Source: Blautia sp. OF03-15BH (GTDB taxonomy: Bacteria > Bacillota > Clostridia > Lachnospirales > Lachnospiraceae). From it: 64,000 nt of DNA. Where the stretch lies: contig NZ_QSCM01000002.1 of assembly GCF_003463065.1 (NCBI RefSeq), forward strand, positions 62,001 through 126,000, written 5' to 3'. Both the position numbers and the translations under genes were made by a program. Below the pieces are notes generated by a model. The model made no database searches. It saw only the letters and a program-made list of their open reading frames with translations, and was not told the DNA's origin. Positions 26,060 to 35,791 of this stretch are shown piece after piece. Every line of letters starts with the position of its first letter. Positions within the stretch are counted from its first letter, which is position 1.

Positions 26060-26084
26060 AGTCATAGTACAAGGAGGATGAATC

Positions 26085-27110
26085 ATGCAGGAACTTGTAA
26101 GAGTCGTTGTAGACGCCATGGGCGGAGACAACGCACCGCAGGAAACAGTAAAAGGGGCTGTGGATGCGGTAAACCTCAGGAATGACATCAAGGTGATCCT
26201 GACAGGCTGCCAGGAACTGGTAGAAGGAGAGTTATCGAAGTATACCTATCCGAAAGACCGTATTGAAGTGGTAAATGCTTCAGAGGTCATCGAGATGGCA
26301 GAGCCGCCGGTGAACGCCATTCGCAAAAAGAAGGATTCTTCTATTGTGGTCGGAATGAATCTTGTGAAAAAGGGCGAGGCAGATGCTTTTGTATCTGCAG
26401 GCAGTACCGGAGCCGTTCTGGTAGGCGGACAGGTGATCGTAGGCAGGATCAAAGGCGTGGAGCGTCCGCCCCTTGCACCGCTGATCCCTACAAAGGACGG
26501 GGTGGCACTGCTGATCGACTGCGGAGCCAATGTGGATGCCAGACCTTCTCATCTGGTGCAGTTTGCAAAGATGGGGTCGATCTATATGGAGAATGTAGTC
26601 GGAGTGAAAAAACCGAGAGTGGGAATCGTTAATATCGGTGCAGAAGAAGAAAAAGGAAATGCACTGGTAAAAGAGACCTTCCCTCTTCTGAAAGCATGTC
26701 AGGACATCAATTTTATCGGCAGCGTGGAGGCACGGGATATTCCGGCCGGTGTCTGTGACGTCATTGTCTGTGAGGCTTTTGTCGGCAATGTGATCCTGAA
26801 GCTTTATGAAGGTGTCGGAGCTGCTCTGATCAGTAAAGTAAAAACCGGTATGATGCAGAATCTTCGGAGCAAGATCGGGGCACTTCTGGTGAAACCCGCT
26901 CTGAAGGCTACACTGAAATCGTTCGATGCCAGTGAGTATGGCGGTGCACCTCTTCTTGGACTGAAGGGGCTTGTGGTGAAGACACACGGAAGTTCCAAAG
27001 CCGTGGAGATCACCCATTCTATTATTCAGTGTGTGCAGTTCAAACAGCAGAACATCAATGAAAAAATCAAAGAGCACATATCGGTAAAAGAAGAATTAAG
27101 AGAGGATTGA
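26085..27110 (+). CDS. plsX: phosphate acyltransferase PlsX
   Basis: The product is 341 aa, the family length. It converts acyl-ACP to acyl phosphate, the donor used by PlsY. The N-terminal VVDAMGGDNAPQETVKGAV is diagnostic; SAGSTGAVLVGG and EAFVGNVILKLYEGVG are also typical. AAGGAGG precedes the ATG. acpP follows within a few bases, so donor-making enzyme and carrier are co-expressed. The two PlsY-type genes in this window lie elsewhere. Confidence 0.96.
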   Translation: MQELVRVVVDAMGGDNAPQETVKGAVDAVNLRNDIKVILTGCQELVEGELSKYTYPKDRIEVVNASEVIEMAEPPVNAIRKKKDSSIVVGMNLVKKGEADAFVSAGSTGAVLVGGQVIVGRIKGVERPPLAPLIPTKDGVALLIDCGANVDARPSHLVQFAKMGSIYMENVVGVKKPRVGIVNIGAEEEKGNALVKETFPLLKACQDINFIGSVEARDIPAGVCDVIVCEAFVGNVILKLYEGVGAALISKVKTGMMQNLRSKIGALLVKPALKATLKSFDASEYGGAPLLGLKGLVVKTHGSSKAVEITHSIIQCVQFKQQNINEKIKEHISVKEELRED

Positions 27111-27115
27111 ATGTT

Positions 27116-27346
27116 ATGGAATTCGAAAAGTTGAAGAATATTATCGCGGAAGTTTTAAATGTGGATGCAGATGAGATCACGATGGATACCACTTTTGTAG
27201 ATGACCTGGGTGCAGATTCTCTGGATGTATTCCAGATCATCATGGGAATCGAGGAAGAGTTTGATATCGAGATTCCGTCTGAGGAAGCCGAGAAGATCGT
27301 TACTGTAGGCGATGCTGTAGAACAGATCAAAAACGCCGTAAACTAA
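27116..27346 (+). CDS. acpP: acyl carrier protein
   Basis: The product is 76 aa from ATG 27116, 9 bases after AGAGAGGA; a TTG at 27107 is in frame but not needed. GADSLDVFQ carries the serine that accepts phosphopantetheine (about residue 36). The protein is strongly acidic and helical, as expected. It carries growing fatty acids. Terminator 27367-27391 follows. Confidence 0.96.
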   Translation: MEFEKLKNIIAEVLNVDADEITMDTTFVDDLGADSLDVFQIIMGIEEEFDIEIPSEEAEKIVTVGDAVEQIKNAVN

Positions 27347-27366
27347 ATTCGGATTACCGCAAAGAG

Positions 27367-27391
27367 GGGATGTTTCAGACATCCCTTTTTT
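27367..27391 (+). terminator. terminator after acpP
   Basis: GGGATGT (27367-27373) and ACATCCC (27379-27385) are perfectly paired with loop TTCAG, followed by six T. Confidence 0.9.
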
Positions 27392-27482
27392 CTATTGAAC
27401 GCAAAGCGGCTGCGTTCATGAAAAAGCTGCGAAAGTGGATTGAGAACATCTGTTTTATAACAGTGGAAAAGGAGAAAAAACA

Positions 27483-28181
27483 ATGGAAAATCATCAGTTT
27501 GAGCTACTGGAGAAAAAGAGCGGGTATCATTTTCAAAATCCCCTTCTCTTGAAGCAGGCTATGACCCACAGCTCTTACGCAAATGAACATAAGGCAAAAG
27601 GCTACCATGACAATGAAAGACTGGAATTTCTGGGAGATGCCGTTCTTGAGGTGGTCAGCAGTGAATTTCTGTTCCGCAATTATCCGGCTCTTCCGGAAGG
27701 AGATCTGACAAAGCTGCGTGCCAGTATTGTCTGTGAACCCACGCTGGCTCTTTGTGCAAGGGCACTGGATCTGGGAGATTTTCTTCTCCTTGGCAAAGGC
27801 GAGGAGCATACCGGGGGAAGAAAAAGAGATTCTATCGTATCAGATGCAATGGAAGCCCTGATCGGTGCGATTTATCTGGACGGTGGTTTTGCTAGTGCAA
27901 AAGAGTTTGTACATCGCTTTATTATGACGGATATTGAGCATAAAAAGCTCTTTTATGATAGCAAGACTATTTTACAGGAACAGGTACAGAAAAACTGGCA
28001 TGACGGAGAAATAGCCTATGTGCTCACCGGTGAAGAAGGTCCGGATCATGACAAGACCTTTCTGGTGGATCTCTACGTGGCAGGAGAAAAGAAGAGCAGC
28101 GGAAAAGGCCGGACCAAAAAAGCGGCTGAGCAGGATGCTGCTTACCGCTGTCTGATCAACTGGAAAGAAAAACAGGAGTAA
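27483..28181 (+). CDS. rnc: ribonuclease III
   Basis: The product is 232 aa. The RNase III catalytic domain has the signature NERLEFLGDAVLE (about 43-55) and the second acidic site in SDAMEALIGA. The double-stranded RNA-binding domain is C-terminal (about 158-228, ending KKAAEQDAAYRCL). It cuts dsRNA in rRNA precursors and other transcripts. AAAAGGAG precedes the ATG. rnc-smc-ftsY is a standard Firmicutes order and the three genes here are nearly contiguous. Confidence 0.96.
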   Translation: MENHQFELLEKKSGYHFQNPLLLKQAMTHSSYANEHKAKGYHDNERLEFLGDAVLEVVSSEFLFRNYPALPEGDLTKLRASIVCEPTLALCARALDLGDFLLLGKGEEHTGGRKRDSIVSDAMEALIGAIYLDGGFASAKEFVHRFIMTDIEHKKLFYDSKTILQEQVQKNWHDGEIAYVLTGEEGPDHDKTFLVDLYVAGEKKSSGKGRTKKAAEQDAAYRCLINWKEKQE

Positions 28182-28185
28182 CTGC

Positions 28186-31100
28186 ATGTATCTGAAGAGC
28201 ATTGAAGTACAGGGCTTTAAATCCTTTGCGAATAAGATCCTGTTCGAGTTCCACAACGGAATTACCGGTATCGTGGGACCAAACGGCAGCGGAAAGAGCA
28301 ATGTAGGGGATGCGGTACGCTGGGTTCTTGGAGAACAGAGTGCCAAATCTCTCCGTGGTGCCAGCATGCAGGATGTTATCTTTTCCGGAACAGAAAACCG
28401 GAAACCCATGGGCTTTGCTTCTGTCTCTATCACAATGGATAATTCAGACCATAAGCTTCCCATTGAATTCGATGAAGTGACGGTCACGAGGCGTGTCTAC
28501 CGGTCAGGAGAAAGTGAATACCGCATCAACGGTTCTGCCTGCCGTCTGAAAGATATCAATGAGCTGTTTTACGATACCGGTATCGGTAAGGAAGGCTATT
28601 CCATCATCGGACAGGGGCAGATCGACAAGATCCTGAGTGGAAAACCGGAAGAACGGCGGGAGCTTTTTGATGAAGCCGTTGGCATTGTCAAATTCAAACG
28701 GCGAAAAGCGGCTGCCCAGAAAAAACTGGAGGATGAACGCCAGAATCTGGTCCGCGTCAATGATATCCTTTCGGAACTTACCAGACAGCTGGGACCGTTG
28801 GAAAAACAGTCCGAGACAGCAAAGATCTATCTGAAAAAAAGAGATGAACTGAAAGTTCTGGATGTCAACATGTTTCTTCTGGAAATGGAAGAGAGCAGGA
28901 CAGAGCTGGAGGCACTTGAGGAAAAACTGGCAATTTCCGAAAGAGATCTGAAAGAAAACAACCAGAAGTATGAAAAAATCCGTACGGAGTATGACCGTCT
29001 GGAAGAAAAAATTACCCATCTGGACGGCCAGATCGAAGGGGAGCGGGCAAGAAACAGCGAGAACCAGCTGAAACGCCAGCAGCTGGCCGGACAGATGGAT
29101 GTCCTGCGGGAACAGATCCGTTCCGTGGAGACTTCCCGGAAAAACCAGCTGGAACGTCTGGAGATCATTGAAAAAGAACTGGAAGAGCGAAAAAAAGAGC
29201 TGGAAAGCAGCCGCCAGGAATTCACAGATCTGAAGGAAGAGAGAAAGAAGGCACAGGAAGAGGAAGAAGATACTTCCGTGGAAAATGATGCCATTGAAGC
29301 ATCCATTTCTCATCTGAACCGGGAAATAGAAGGGGATAAAAATGAGATCATCCGGATCCTGAACCAGCGTGCTTCGACCAAGGGAAAGATCCAGCGGTAT
29401 GACACGATGATGGAGCAGAATCAGATCCGTCGGGCGGAAGTGAGCCAGAAGCTCTTAAGACTTCGAAGTGAAGAAAACGAACAGGAAGATTCCCTGAAAG
29501 AATTACAGGAAAAATACGAAACGGTTTCTGACCGGATCGAAGAACTGACAGAAGAAAGCCGTACGTATGAAGATGCGGTGGAAAAGCTTCGTCAGGAACT
29601 GATGACGCAGAATCAGCAGGCGGAGCAGGGACAGACGGCTTTTCACCGTGAGGCCTCCCGTCTGGAATCCCTGAAAAACATCACAGAACGATATGACGGA
29701 TATGGAAACAGCATCCGCCGCTGTATGGAGCAGAAAGCACGGGAGCCCGGTCTTCTCGGTGTGGTAGCTGACCTGATCAAAGTGGAAAAAGCCTATGAGG
29801 TGGCTATAGAGACAGCTCTTGGCGGCAGTATTCAGAACATCGTTACCGCAGATGAAGAGACTGCCAAGCGGATGATCGATTTTCTGAAGAAAAATAAATT
29901 TGGTCGGGCAACGTTTCTGCCCCTGACCAGTGTGGGCCTAAGAGGCGGTTTTACGGATAATGGAGCCTTAAAAGAACCGGGAGTCATCGGTCTTGCCAGT
30001 ACGCTTGTCCGGGCAGATCAGGAATACGAAGGTCTGGTCCGTTACCTTCTTGGCAGGGTAGTAGTAGTGGATACCATCGATCATGCGGTGGCTCTGGCCA
30101 GAAAATACCGGTATTCTCTGCGGATCGTTACGCTGGAGGGAGAACTATTAAGTCCCGGCGGTTCCATGACGGGTGGTTCCTTCAAGAATTCCAGCAATCT
30201 TCTGGGCCGGCGTCGTGAGATCGAGGAGCTGGAAGAGAGCGTAAAACTTCTGAGGAAGGATCTGGATGCGCTGAATCAGTCTATCGATAAAAACCGGAGC
30301 AGGCGGAATGCGTTGAGAGATAAGATCGCAGCGCTGGCAGAAAAACTCCAGAAGGAATATCTGGTCCAGAATACGGCAAAAATGGAGATCAGCCAGATGG
30401 AAGCCAGACGGGATGAAACAGCCTCCGGTTATCATCATTTGAAGGATGAGGCTGTGGAGATCGAAACGCAGATGGCAGAGATCAAAGAGGAAAAACTCCG
30501 GATTCAGGAAGAACTGGATGCTTCTGTGAAACAGGAACAGGAACTCAATGAGCGGATCGATAGGAACCAGAAAGCCCTGGAAGAGGAACGGGCCAATCTG
30601 ACGGAACAAAAGCAGCGTTTTGAAAATGTGCATCTTCGTCTGGCAGGCTTTCTCCAGAAGGAAGATTTCCTGAAACAGAACACCAGCCGTATGGAACGGG
30701 AAGTCCGAAGCCTGAATGAGGAAAAGCTTTCTGTTCAGAAAAAACTGGAAGACGGAGAGACAGAAACACTTCAGAAAGAAGAAAATCTGAAAAAAATCCA
30801 GGAAAGCATCGATTCCGGAGCAGGCATCCAGAAGGAAACGGAAGAAAAGATCAAAGCTCTGACGGAAGAAAAAAATACTTGCATGGTGACTCAGAAAGGG
30901 TTTTTCAGTGAGCGGGAAGCTTTGACGGAGCAGAAGAGTCTTCTGGACAAGGAAAATTTCCGGTTGAGTGCCCGTCAGGAAAAACTGGCGGAAATCAGGG
31001 ACAGCAGGATTAATGATATCTGGGAACAGTACGAGCTGACCCCGGGCAGTGCGAAAGAACTGAAACGGGAAGAATATCAGGAGATGAATCCGCTTCGGAA

Positions 31101-31746
31101 AGCAGTCGCAGACCTGAAAAATGAGATCCGGTCTCTTGGAAGCGTTAATGTCAATGCGATCGAGGAATACAAAGAACTTTTTGACCGTCATGGCTTTCTG
31201 AAGGAACAGCATGATGATCTGGTGGAGAGTGAAAAAGTGCTTCTCGGTGTCATCGATGAGCTGGATGCGGGTATGCGCCGGCAGTTTGAAGAAAATTTTG
31301 TCCGGATCCAGACAGAGTTCGATAAGGTTTTTCGCCAGCTTTTCGGCGGCGGCCATGGCAAACTGGAGCTTGTGGAGGGCGAAGATATCCTTGAGGCGGG
31401 TGTCCGCATCATTGCACAGCCGCCCGGAAAGAAGCTTCAGAATATGATCCTGCTTTCGGGCGGTGAGAAGGCACTCACAGCGATCGCCCTGCTTTTTGCG
31501 ATCCAGAATCTGAAACCGTCTCCGTTCTGTCTGCTGGATGAGATCGAGGCGGCACTGGATGAATCCAACGTTGCCAGGTATGCAAATTATCTTCATAAGT
31601 TGACAAAAAATACACAGTTTATTATTATAACACATAGACGGGGCACGATGGCGGCTGCCGACCGCCTGTACGGCATCACCATGCAGGAAAAAGGAGTGTC
31701 CGCCCTTGTCTCGGTAAATCTCATTGAGGATGACCTGGATGAGTGA
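28186..31746 (+). CDS. smc: chromosome segregation ATPase SMC
   Basis: The product is 1186 aa, full length. Walker A GPNGSGKSN is at about 32-40. Long coiled coils follow to about 500, then the hinge (about 500-680, GVVADLIKVEKAYEVAIE), the returning coil, the ABC signature LLSGGEKALTAIALLF near 1085, and Walker B CLLDEIEAALDE. The protein forms the condensin ring that organises and separates sister chromosomes. It starts 4 bases after rnc and its stop is 15 bases before ftsY. The kleisin partner genes scpA/scpB are not in this window. Confidence 0.97.
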   Translation: MYLKSIEVQGFKSFANKILFEFHNGITGIVGPNGSGKSNVGDAVRWVLGEQSAKSLRGASMQDVIFSGTENRKPMGFASVSITMDNSDHKLPIEFDEVTVTRRVYRSGESEYRINGSACRLKDINELFYDTGIGKEGYSIIGQGQIDKILSGKPEERRELFDEAVGIVKFKRRKAAAQKKLEDERQNLVRVNDILSELTRQLGPLEKQSETAKIYLKKRDELKVLDVNMFLLEMEESRTELEALEEKLAISERDLKENNQKYEKIRTEYDRLEEKITHLDGQIEGERARNSENQLKRQQLAGQMDVLREQIRSVETSRKNQLERLEIIEKELEERKKELESSRQEFTDLKEERKKAQEEEEDTSVENDAIEASISHLNREIEGDKNEIIRILNQRASTKGKIQRYDTMMEQNQIRRAEVSQKLLRLRSEENEQEDSLKELQEKYETVSDRIEELTEESRTYEDAVEKLRQELMTQNQQAEQGQTAFHREASRLESLKNITERYDGYGNSIRRCMEQKAREPGLLGVVADLIKVEKAYEVAIETALGGSIQNIVTADEETAKRMIDFLKKNKFGRATFLPLTSVGLRGGFTDNGALKEPGVIGLASTLVRADQEYEGLVRYLLGRVVVVDTIDHAVALARKYRYSLRIVTLEGELLSPGGSMTGGSFKNSSNLLGRRREIEELEESVKLLRKDLDALNQSIDKNRSRRNALRDKIAALAEKLQKEYLVQNTAKMEISQMEARRDETASGYHHLKDEAVEIETQMAEIKEEKLRIQEELDASVKQEQELNERIDRNQKALEEERANLTEQKQRFENVHLRLAGFLQKEDFLKQNTSRMEREVRSLNEEKLSVQKKLEDGETETLQKEENLKKIQESIDSGAGIQKETEEKIKALTEEKNTCMVTQKGFFSEREALTEQKSLLDKENFRLSARQEKLAEIRDSRINDIWEQYELTPGSAKELKREEYQEMNPLRKAVADLKNEIRSLGSVNVNAIEEYKELFDRHGFLKEQHDDLVESEKVLLGVIDELDAGMRRQFEENFVRIQTEFDKVFRQLFGGGHGKLELVEGEDILEAGVRIIAQPPGKKLQNMILLSGGEKALTAIALLFAIQNLKPSPFCLLDEIEAALDESNVARYANYLHKLTKNTQFIIITHRRGTMAAADRLYGITMQEKGVSALVSVNLIEDDLDE

Positions 31747-31761
31747 TAAATGGAGTGGAAT

Positions 31762-32700
31762 ATGGAAGAAAAGAAAGGTTTTTTTAAACGTCTGGTAGAA
31801 GGGCTGACCAAGACCAGAAACAATATCGTATCGGGGATCGATTCGATCTTCAGCGGATTTTCAAGCATTGATGACGATTTCTATGACGAGATCGAAGAGA
31901 TCCTCATTATGGGAGATCTCGGGATCAACGCCACGACGTCCATCATTGAAGACCTGAAGAGAAAGGTGAAGGAGCAGCACATCAAAAATCCGTCCGAATG
32001 CAAAGAGCTTCTCATTGAAAGCATCAAGGATGAAATGAATGTGGGAGAGACGGCCTATGAGTTTGAAAACCGCACATCGGTGGTGCTGGTCATCGGTGTC
32101 AACGGTGTGGGAAAAACCACAAGCATCGGTAAACTGGCCGGTAAACTCAAGGATCAGGGCAAAAAAGTAGTTCTGGCGGCAGCGGATACCTTCCGTGCGG
32201 CAGCCGGAGAGCAGCTGGTAAGCTGGGCAAACAGGGCCGGTGTGGAGATCATCAGCGGTCAGGAAGGCTCGGATCCCGGAGCGGTAGTCTATGATGCCAT
32301 TCAGGCAGCCAAGGCAAGACGTGCGGACGTTCTTCTGGTGGATACCGCCGGAAGACTTCACAACAAAAAGAATCTCATGGCGGAGCTCGGAAAACTCAAC
32401 CGGATCATTGAAAAAGAATATCCGGAGGCTTACCGGGAGACGCTGGTCGTACTGGATGGCACCACCGGGCAGAATGCACTGGCACAGGCGAAGGAGTTCA
32501 AAGAGGTGGCAGATATCACCGGTATCATCCTGACAAAGCTGGACGGAACCGCCAAAGGCGGTATCGCAGTAGCGATCCATTCCGAACTGGGTATTCCGGT
32601 GAAATACATCGGCGTGGGAGAGAGCATTGATGATCTTCAGAAGTTCGATGCGAACCAGTTTGTAAATGCACTTTTTGACGTAAACCAGGACAAGCAGTAA
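31762..32700 (+). CDS. ftsY: signal recognition particle receptor FtsY
   Basis: The product is 312 aa from ATG 31762 (GGAG 6 bases before). ATG 31750 is in frame and would add four residues, but MEEKKGFFKRL is the more typical beginning. It is the short NG type without the acidic A-domain. SRP-GTPase motifs are GVNGVGKTTS, the DTAGRLHNK switch and TKLDGTAKGG. It docks SRP-ribosome complexes at the membrane. The partner ffh is at 37744. Confidence 0.95.
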   Translation: MEEKKGFFKRLVEGLTKTRNNIVSGIDSIFSGFSSIDDDFYDEIEEILIMGDLGINATTSIIEDLKRKVKEQHIKNPSECKELLIESIKDEMNVGETAYEFENRTSVVLVIGVNGVGKTTSIGKLAGKLKDQGKKVVLAAADTFRAAAGEQLVSWANRAGVEIISGQEGSDPGAVVYDAIQAAKARRADVLLVDTAGRLHNKKNLMAELGKLNRIIEKEYPEAYRETLVVLDGTTGQNALAQAKEFKEVADITGIILTKLDGTAKGGIAVAIHSELGIPVKYIGVGESIDDLQKFDANQFVNALFDVNQDKQ

Positions 32701-32777
32701 AACATTCAACGATTCAGAACGTTTCGTTCAACCGGTCACAGAACATCATAAAATCATACAGAAAGAAGGAAAACATC

Positions 32778-33995
32778 ATGGAGCAGTTGACCATTGAAAA
32801 ATTTGAAGAGGCATATAACATCGTAAGAGAGGCTGCCACAGAGACGAAGCTGGTATACAGTGATTATTTCTCAGAGCAGACAGGCAACAAGGTCTATCTG
32901 AAGCCGGAAAATATGCAGGTGACAGGTGCGTATAAGATCCGTGGAGCCTATTATAAGATCAGTACCCTTACGGATGAGGAAAGAAACAAAGGTCTGGTTA
33001 CCGCTTCCGCAGGAAACCATGCGCAGGGTGTGGCTTATGCAGCAAAGAAGTTCGGTGTGCGTGCAGTGATCGTGATGCCGAGCACCACTCCGCTGATCAA
33101 AGTGAACCGTACAAAGAGCTACGGCGCTGAAGTGGTATTAAAAGGGGACGTTTACGATGATGCCTGCGAGTATGCAAAAGAACTGGAAGCAAAAGAAGGT
33201 CTGACCTTTATCCATCCCTTCAATGATCTGACTGTTGCAACCGGTCAGGGAAGCATTGCCATGGAGATCGTAAAAGAGCTTCCTCTGGTGGATTACATTC
33301 TGGTTCCCATCGGCGGCGGCGGACTGGCTACCGGTGTTTCTGCTCTGGCAAAGCTTTTGAATCCGAAGATCAAGGTGATCGGTGTGGAGCCGGAAGGAGC
33401 TGCCTGCATGAAGGCTTCTCTCAAAGAAGGCCATGTAGTGACTCTGCCGACAGTCAATACCATCGCTGACGGTACAGCCGTGAAGACACCGGGAGACAAG
33501 CTTTTCCCGTATCTTCAGAAGAATCTGGATGATATCATCACCATTTCTGATGCCGAGATCATCGGTTCCTTCCTGGATATGGTAGAGAACCATAAGATGA
33601 TCGTGGAGAACTCCGGTCTTCTGACAGTAGCAGCCCTGAAACATCTCAAACCGGAAGGAAAGAAAGTGGTTTCCATCCTGAGCGGCGGTAATATGGATGT
33701 GATCACCATGTCTTCTGTGATCCAGCACGGACTGATCCTGCGTGACCGTATCTTTACCGTATCTGTCCTGCTTCCTGACCGTGCCGGTGAGCTGGCAAGA
33801 GTGGCAGCTGTTGTGGCAGAAGAGCAGGGTAATGTGATCAAACTGGATCATAACCAGTTCTTCAGCACCAATCGTAATGCGGCTGTGGAACTGAAGATCA
33901 CGGTAGAGGCATTCGGAACAGAGCATAAAGAAAAGATCGTCAAAGCTCTGAAGGACAATGGGTACAAACCCAAACTCACACATGCAAATCTGTAA
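32778..33995 (+). CDS. ilvA: threonine ammonia-lyase
   Basis: The product is 405 aa. The PLP-fold type II core has the lysine in TGAYKIRGAYYK (about 50-61) and the phosphate-binding loop in VPIGGGGLATG. A single C-terminal ACT domain (about 330-402) makes it the short regulated form. It deaminates threonine to 2-oxobutyrate, leading to isoleucine or propionate. It has its own site, GAAAGAAGGAA. Its last codons overlap the next gene. No other branched-chain genes adjoin it. Confidence 0.93.
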   Translation: MEQLTIEKFEEAYNIVREAATETKLVYSDYFSEQTGNKVYLKPENMQVTGAYKIRGAYYKISTLTDEERNKGLVTASAGNHAQGVAYAAKKFGVRAVIVMPSTTPLIKVNRTKSYGAEVVLKGDVYDDACEYAKELEAKEGLTFIHPFNDLTVATGQGSIAMEIVKELPLVDYILVPIGGGGLATGVSALAKLLNPKIKVIGVEPEGAACMKASLKEGHVVTLPTVNTIADGTAVKTPGDKLFPYLQKNLDDIITISDAEIIGSFLDMVENHKMIVENSGLLTVAALKHLKPEGKKVVSILSGGNMDVITMSSVIQHGLILRDRIFTVSVLLPDRAGELARVAAVVAEEQGNVIKLDHNQFFSTNRNAAVELKITVEAFGTEHKEKIVKALKDNGYKPKLTHANL

Positions 33996-34668
33996 AAGAT
34001 TATTCGGAAAATACGGTTATGCAGTGATTCCGCTTCTCAGTACCTTTCTTTTAAACGATCTGGTGTACTGGGGCGGAATGGCTATTGCAGGAAACCGCTA
34101 CCATTTTGATCTTACCCTTGACCTGGACCGGAGGCTTCCCTTCGTTCCAGGCTTTGTGTATATTTATCTGATCTGCTATCTTTTCTGGGTCGTAAATTAT
34201 CTTCTTGCAGCAGGAAACGGAAAAGATTACTTTTACCGTTATCTGACCGCAGATCTGACTGCCCGCGTTGTCTGTTTTCTGTTTTTTGTGTTTTTCCCTA
34301 CTACGAATCTCCGCCCGGAGCTGGTCGGAGATTCTCTCAGCATTACGCTTCTCCGGTGGCTTTATCAAATGGATAAACCGGAAAACCTGCTTCCGTCCAT
34401 TCATTGTATGAACAGCTGGTTCTGTTATATTGCCGTGCGCGGGAGAAAGGACATTCCCTGCTGGTACCGGATTTTTTCCTTTGTATTTGCCTGGCTCATT
34501 GCCTTGTCTACTGTTTTGATCCGTCAGCACGTGGTAGTGGACATTGCAGCTGGCTTCCTTTTGGCAGAAGCGATGTGGCAATTTTATGGAAAAATGAAAT
34601 ATTACAAAAACGTAAGACAATTTTATGAAAAAATCAATGGTATAATTCGTCGAAAATTGCTAAAATAG
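33982..34668 (+). CDS. PAP2-superfamily membrane phosphatase
   Basis: The product is 228 aa from ATG 33982, which gives MQICKRLFGKYGY; ATG 33958 has an AAGGA only two bases away and adds eight unlikely residues. There are about six membrane segments. The PAP2 motifs LPSIHCMNSW and LIRQHVVVDIAAG supply the two catalytic histidines. The Arg of the usual SRxxxxxHxxxD is kept as RQHVVVD. The family dephosphorylates phosphatidic acid, undecaprenyl or similar lipid phosphates. It heads a phospholipid block with the flippase-like protein, pssA and psd. Confidence 0.82.
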   Translation: MQICKRLFGKYGYAVIPLLSTFLLNDLVYWGGMAIAGNRYHFDLTLDLDRRLPFVPGFVYIYLICYLFWVVNYLLAAGNGKDYFYRYLTADLTARVVCFLFFVFFPTTNLRPELVGDSLSITLLRWLYQMDKPENLLPSIHCMNSWFCYIAVRGRKDIPCWYRIFSFVFAWLIALSTVLIRQHVVVDIAAGFLLAEAMWQFYGKMKYYKNVRQFYEKINGIIRRKLLK

Positions 34669-34710
34669 AAACAAGCGTTACAGACAGGGACGGAAAAAGG
34701 GGGACCGGAT

Positions 34711-35772
34711 ATGGAATTTATCAGGAAAAACAAAAAGAGCATTCTGGAGATTCTGTTTCTGGTGCTTCTGGTGGCATTTACTTTTTATGCGCTTCTGAAA
34801 GATCAGGAGCTGGAAGAGATCGGGCGTGTTATGGAGACAGCAGATCCCGGCTGGCTCATCGCGGCACTTGCCCTTGTCATCGTTTTTGTGTGCAGTGAAT
34901 CGGTGATCATTCACTATATGATGACATCTTTGGGAAAAAAGACGAAGCTGCATCAGTGTATCCGCTACAGCTTTATCGGTTTCTTTTACAGCTGTATCAC
35001 ACCATCTGCTTCCGGCGGCCAGCCGGCACAGATCTATTATATGGGCAAAGACGGACTGGATGTTTCTGTGTCAACGCTGGTGCTGATGATCGTGACCATT
35101 ACCTATAAGGCAGTGCTGGTACTGGTTGGATTTGTGGTTTTGCTTTTCATGGGGCCTGTGATCCTGGCTTATATGGGGAGTTCACGCTACCTGCTTTATC
35201 TGGGAATGGGACTCAATGTGATCGCCGTGACCAGCATGATGATCCTGGTCTTTGTGCCTGGATGGACCAAACGGATCCTGTATTATGGGCTTCGCTTTCT
35301 GGAAAAACTTCATCTTCTGAAATACAAAAGGGCACGGACAAGAAAGCTTTTGCTTTCCATGAATAAATACCGGGAAGCCAGTGTCTATTTCAGAACGCAT
35401 AAAAAAGTAGTGTTTTATGTGATGCTGATCACGATTTTTCAACGTTTCAGCCTGTTCTTTGTGACCTGGCTGGTGTACCGTTCCTTTGGACTTGCCGGAA
35501 CACCACTGTATCTGGTAGTGATCCTTCAGGCAGTGATCTCTGTGGCGGTGGACATGCTGCCGCTGCCGGGAGGAGTGGGAGTCAGCGAGGGGTTGTTTAT
35601 GACCATGTTTGAACCGGTCTTTGGTGAGAAGCTTCTGCCCGGTATGCTGTTGAGCCGAGGCATCAGTTATTACGCGTTACTGCTCATCAGTGCAGCGATC
35701 ACCTTTTATGCACACCTGAAGCTGACGCGGGCTTCTCTGAAAAAAAACAGGAAAATACAGAAGAAAATGTAG
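34711..35772 (+). CDS. LPG-synthase-type integral membrane protein (flippase-like)
   Basis: The product is 353 aa with about eight membrane segments. It matches the lysylphosphatidylglycerol_synthase_TM family: a polar first loop with TPSASGGQPAQIYYM, and PLPGGVGVSEG near the C-terminus. The aminoacyl-transferase half of MprF is absent, so it is the membrane half alone, thought to move or bind lipids. It lies between the PAP2 protein and phosphatidylserine synthase, which suggests a phospholipid substrate. The site is AAAGGGGGA. Confidence 0.83.
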   Translation: MEFIRKNKKSILEILFLVLLVAFTFYALLKDQELEEIGRVMETADPGWLIAALALVIVFVCSESVIIHYMMTSLGKKTKLHQCIRYSFIGFFYSCITPSASGGQPAQIYYMGKDGLDVSVSTLVLMIVTITYKAVLVLVGFVVLLFMGPVILAYMGSSRYLLYLGMGLNVIAVTSMMILVFVPGWTKRILYYGLRFLEKLHLLKYKRARTRKLLLSMNKYREASVYFRTHKKVVFYVMLITIFQRFSLFFVTWLVYRSFGLAGTPLYLVVILQAVISVAVDMLPLPGGVGVSEGLFMTMFEPVFGEKLLPGMLLSRGISYYALLLISAAITFYAHLKLTRASLKKNRKIQKKM

Positions 35773-35791
35773 AGAGGGAGAAAGAGTAAAA

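Noticed and set aside
30148..31635. 495-codon minus-strand frame inside smc
   Set aside because: A mirror of the charged coiled-coil codons of smc; no start signal or family features.
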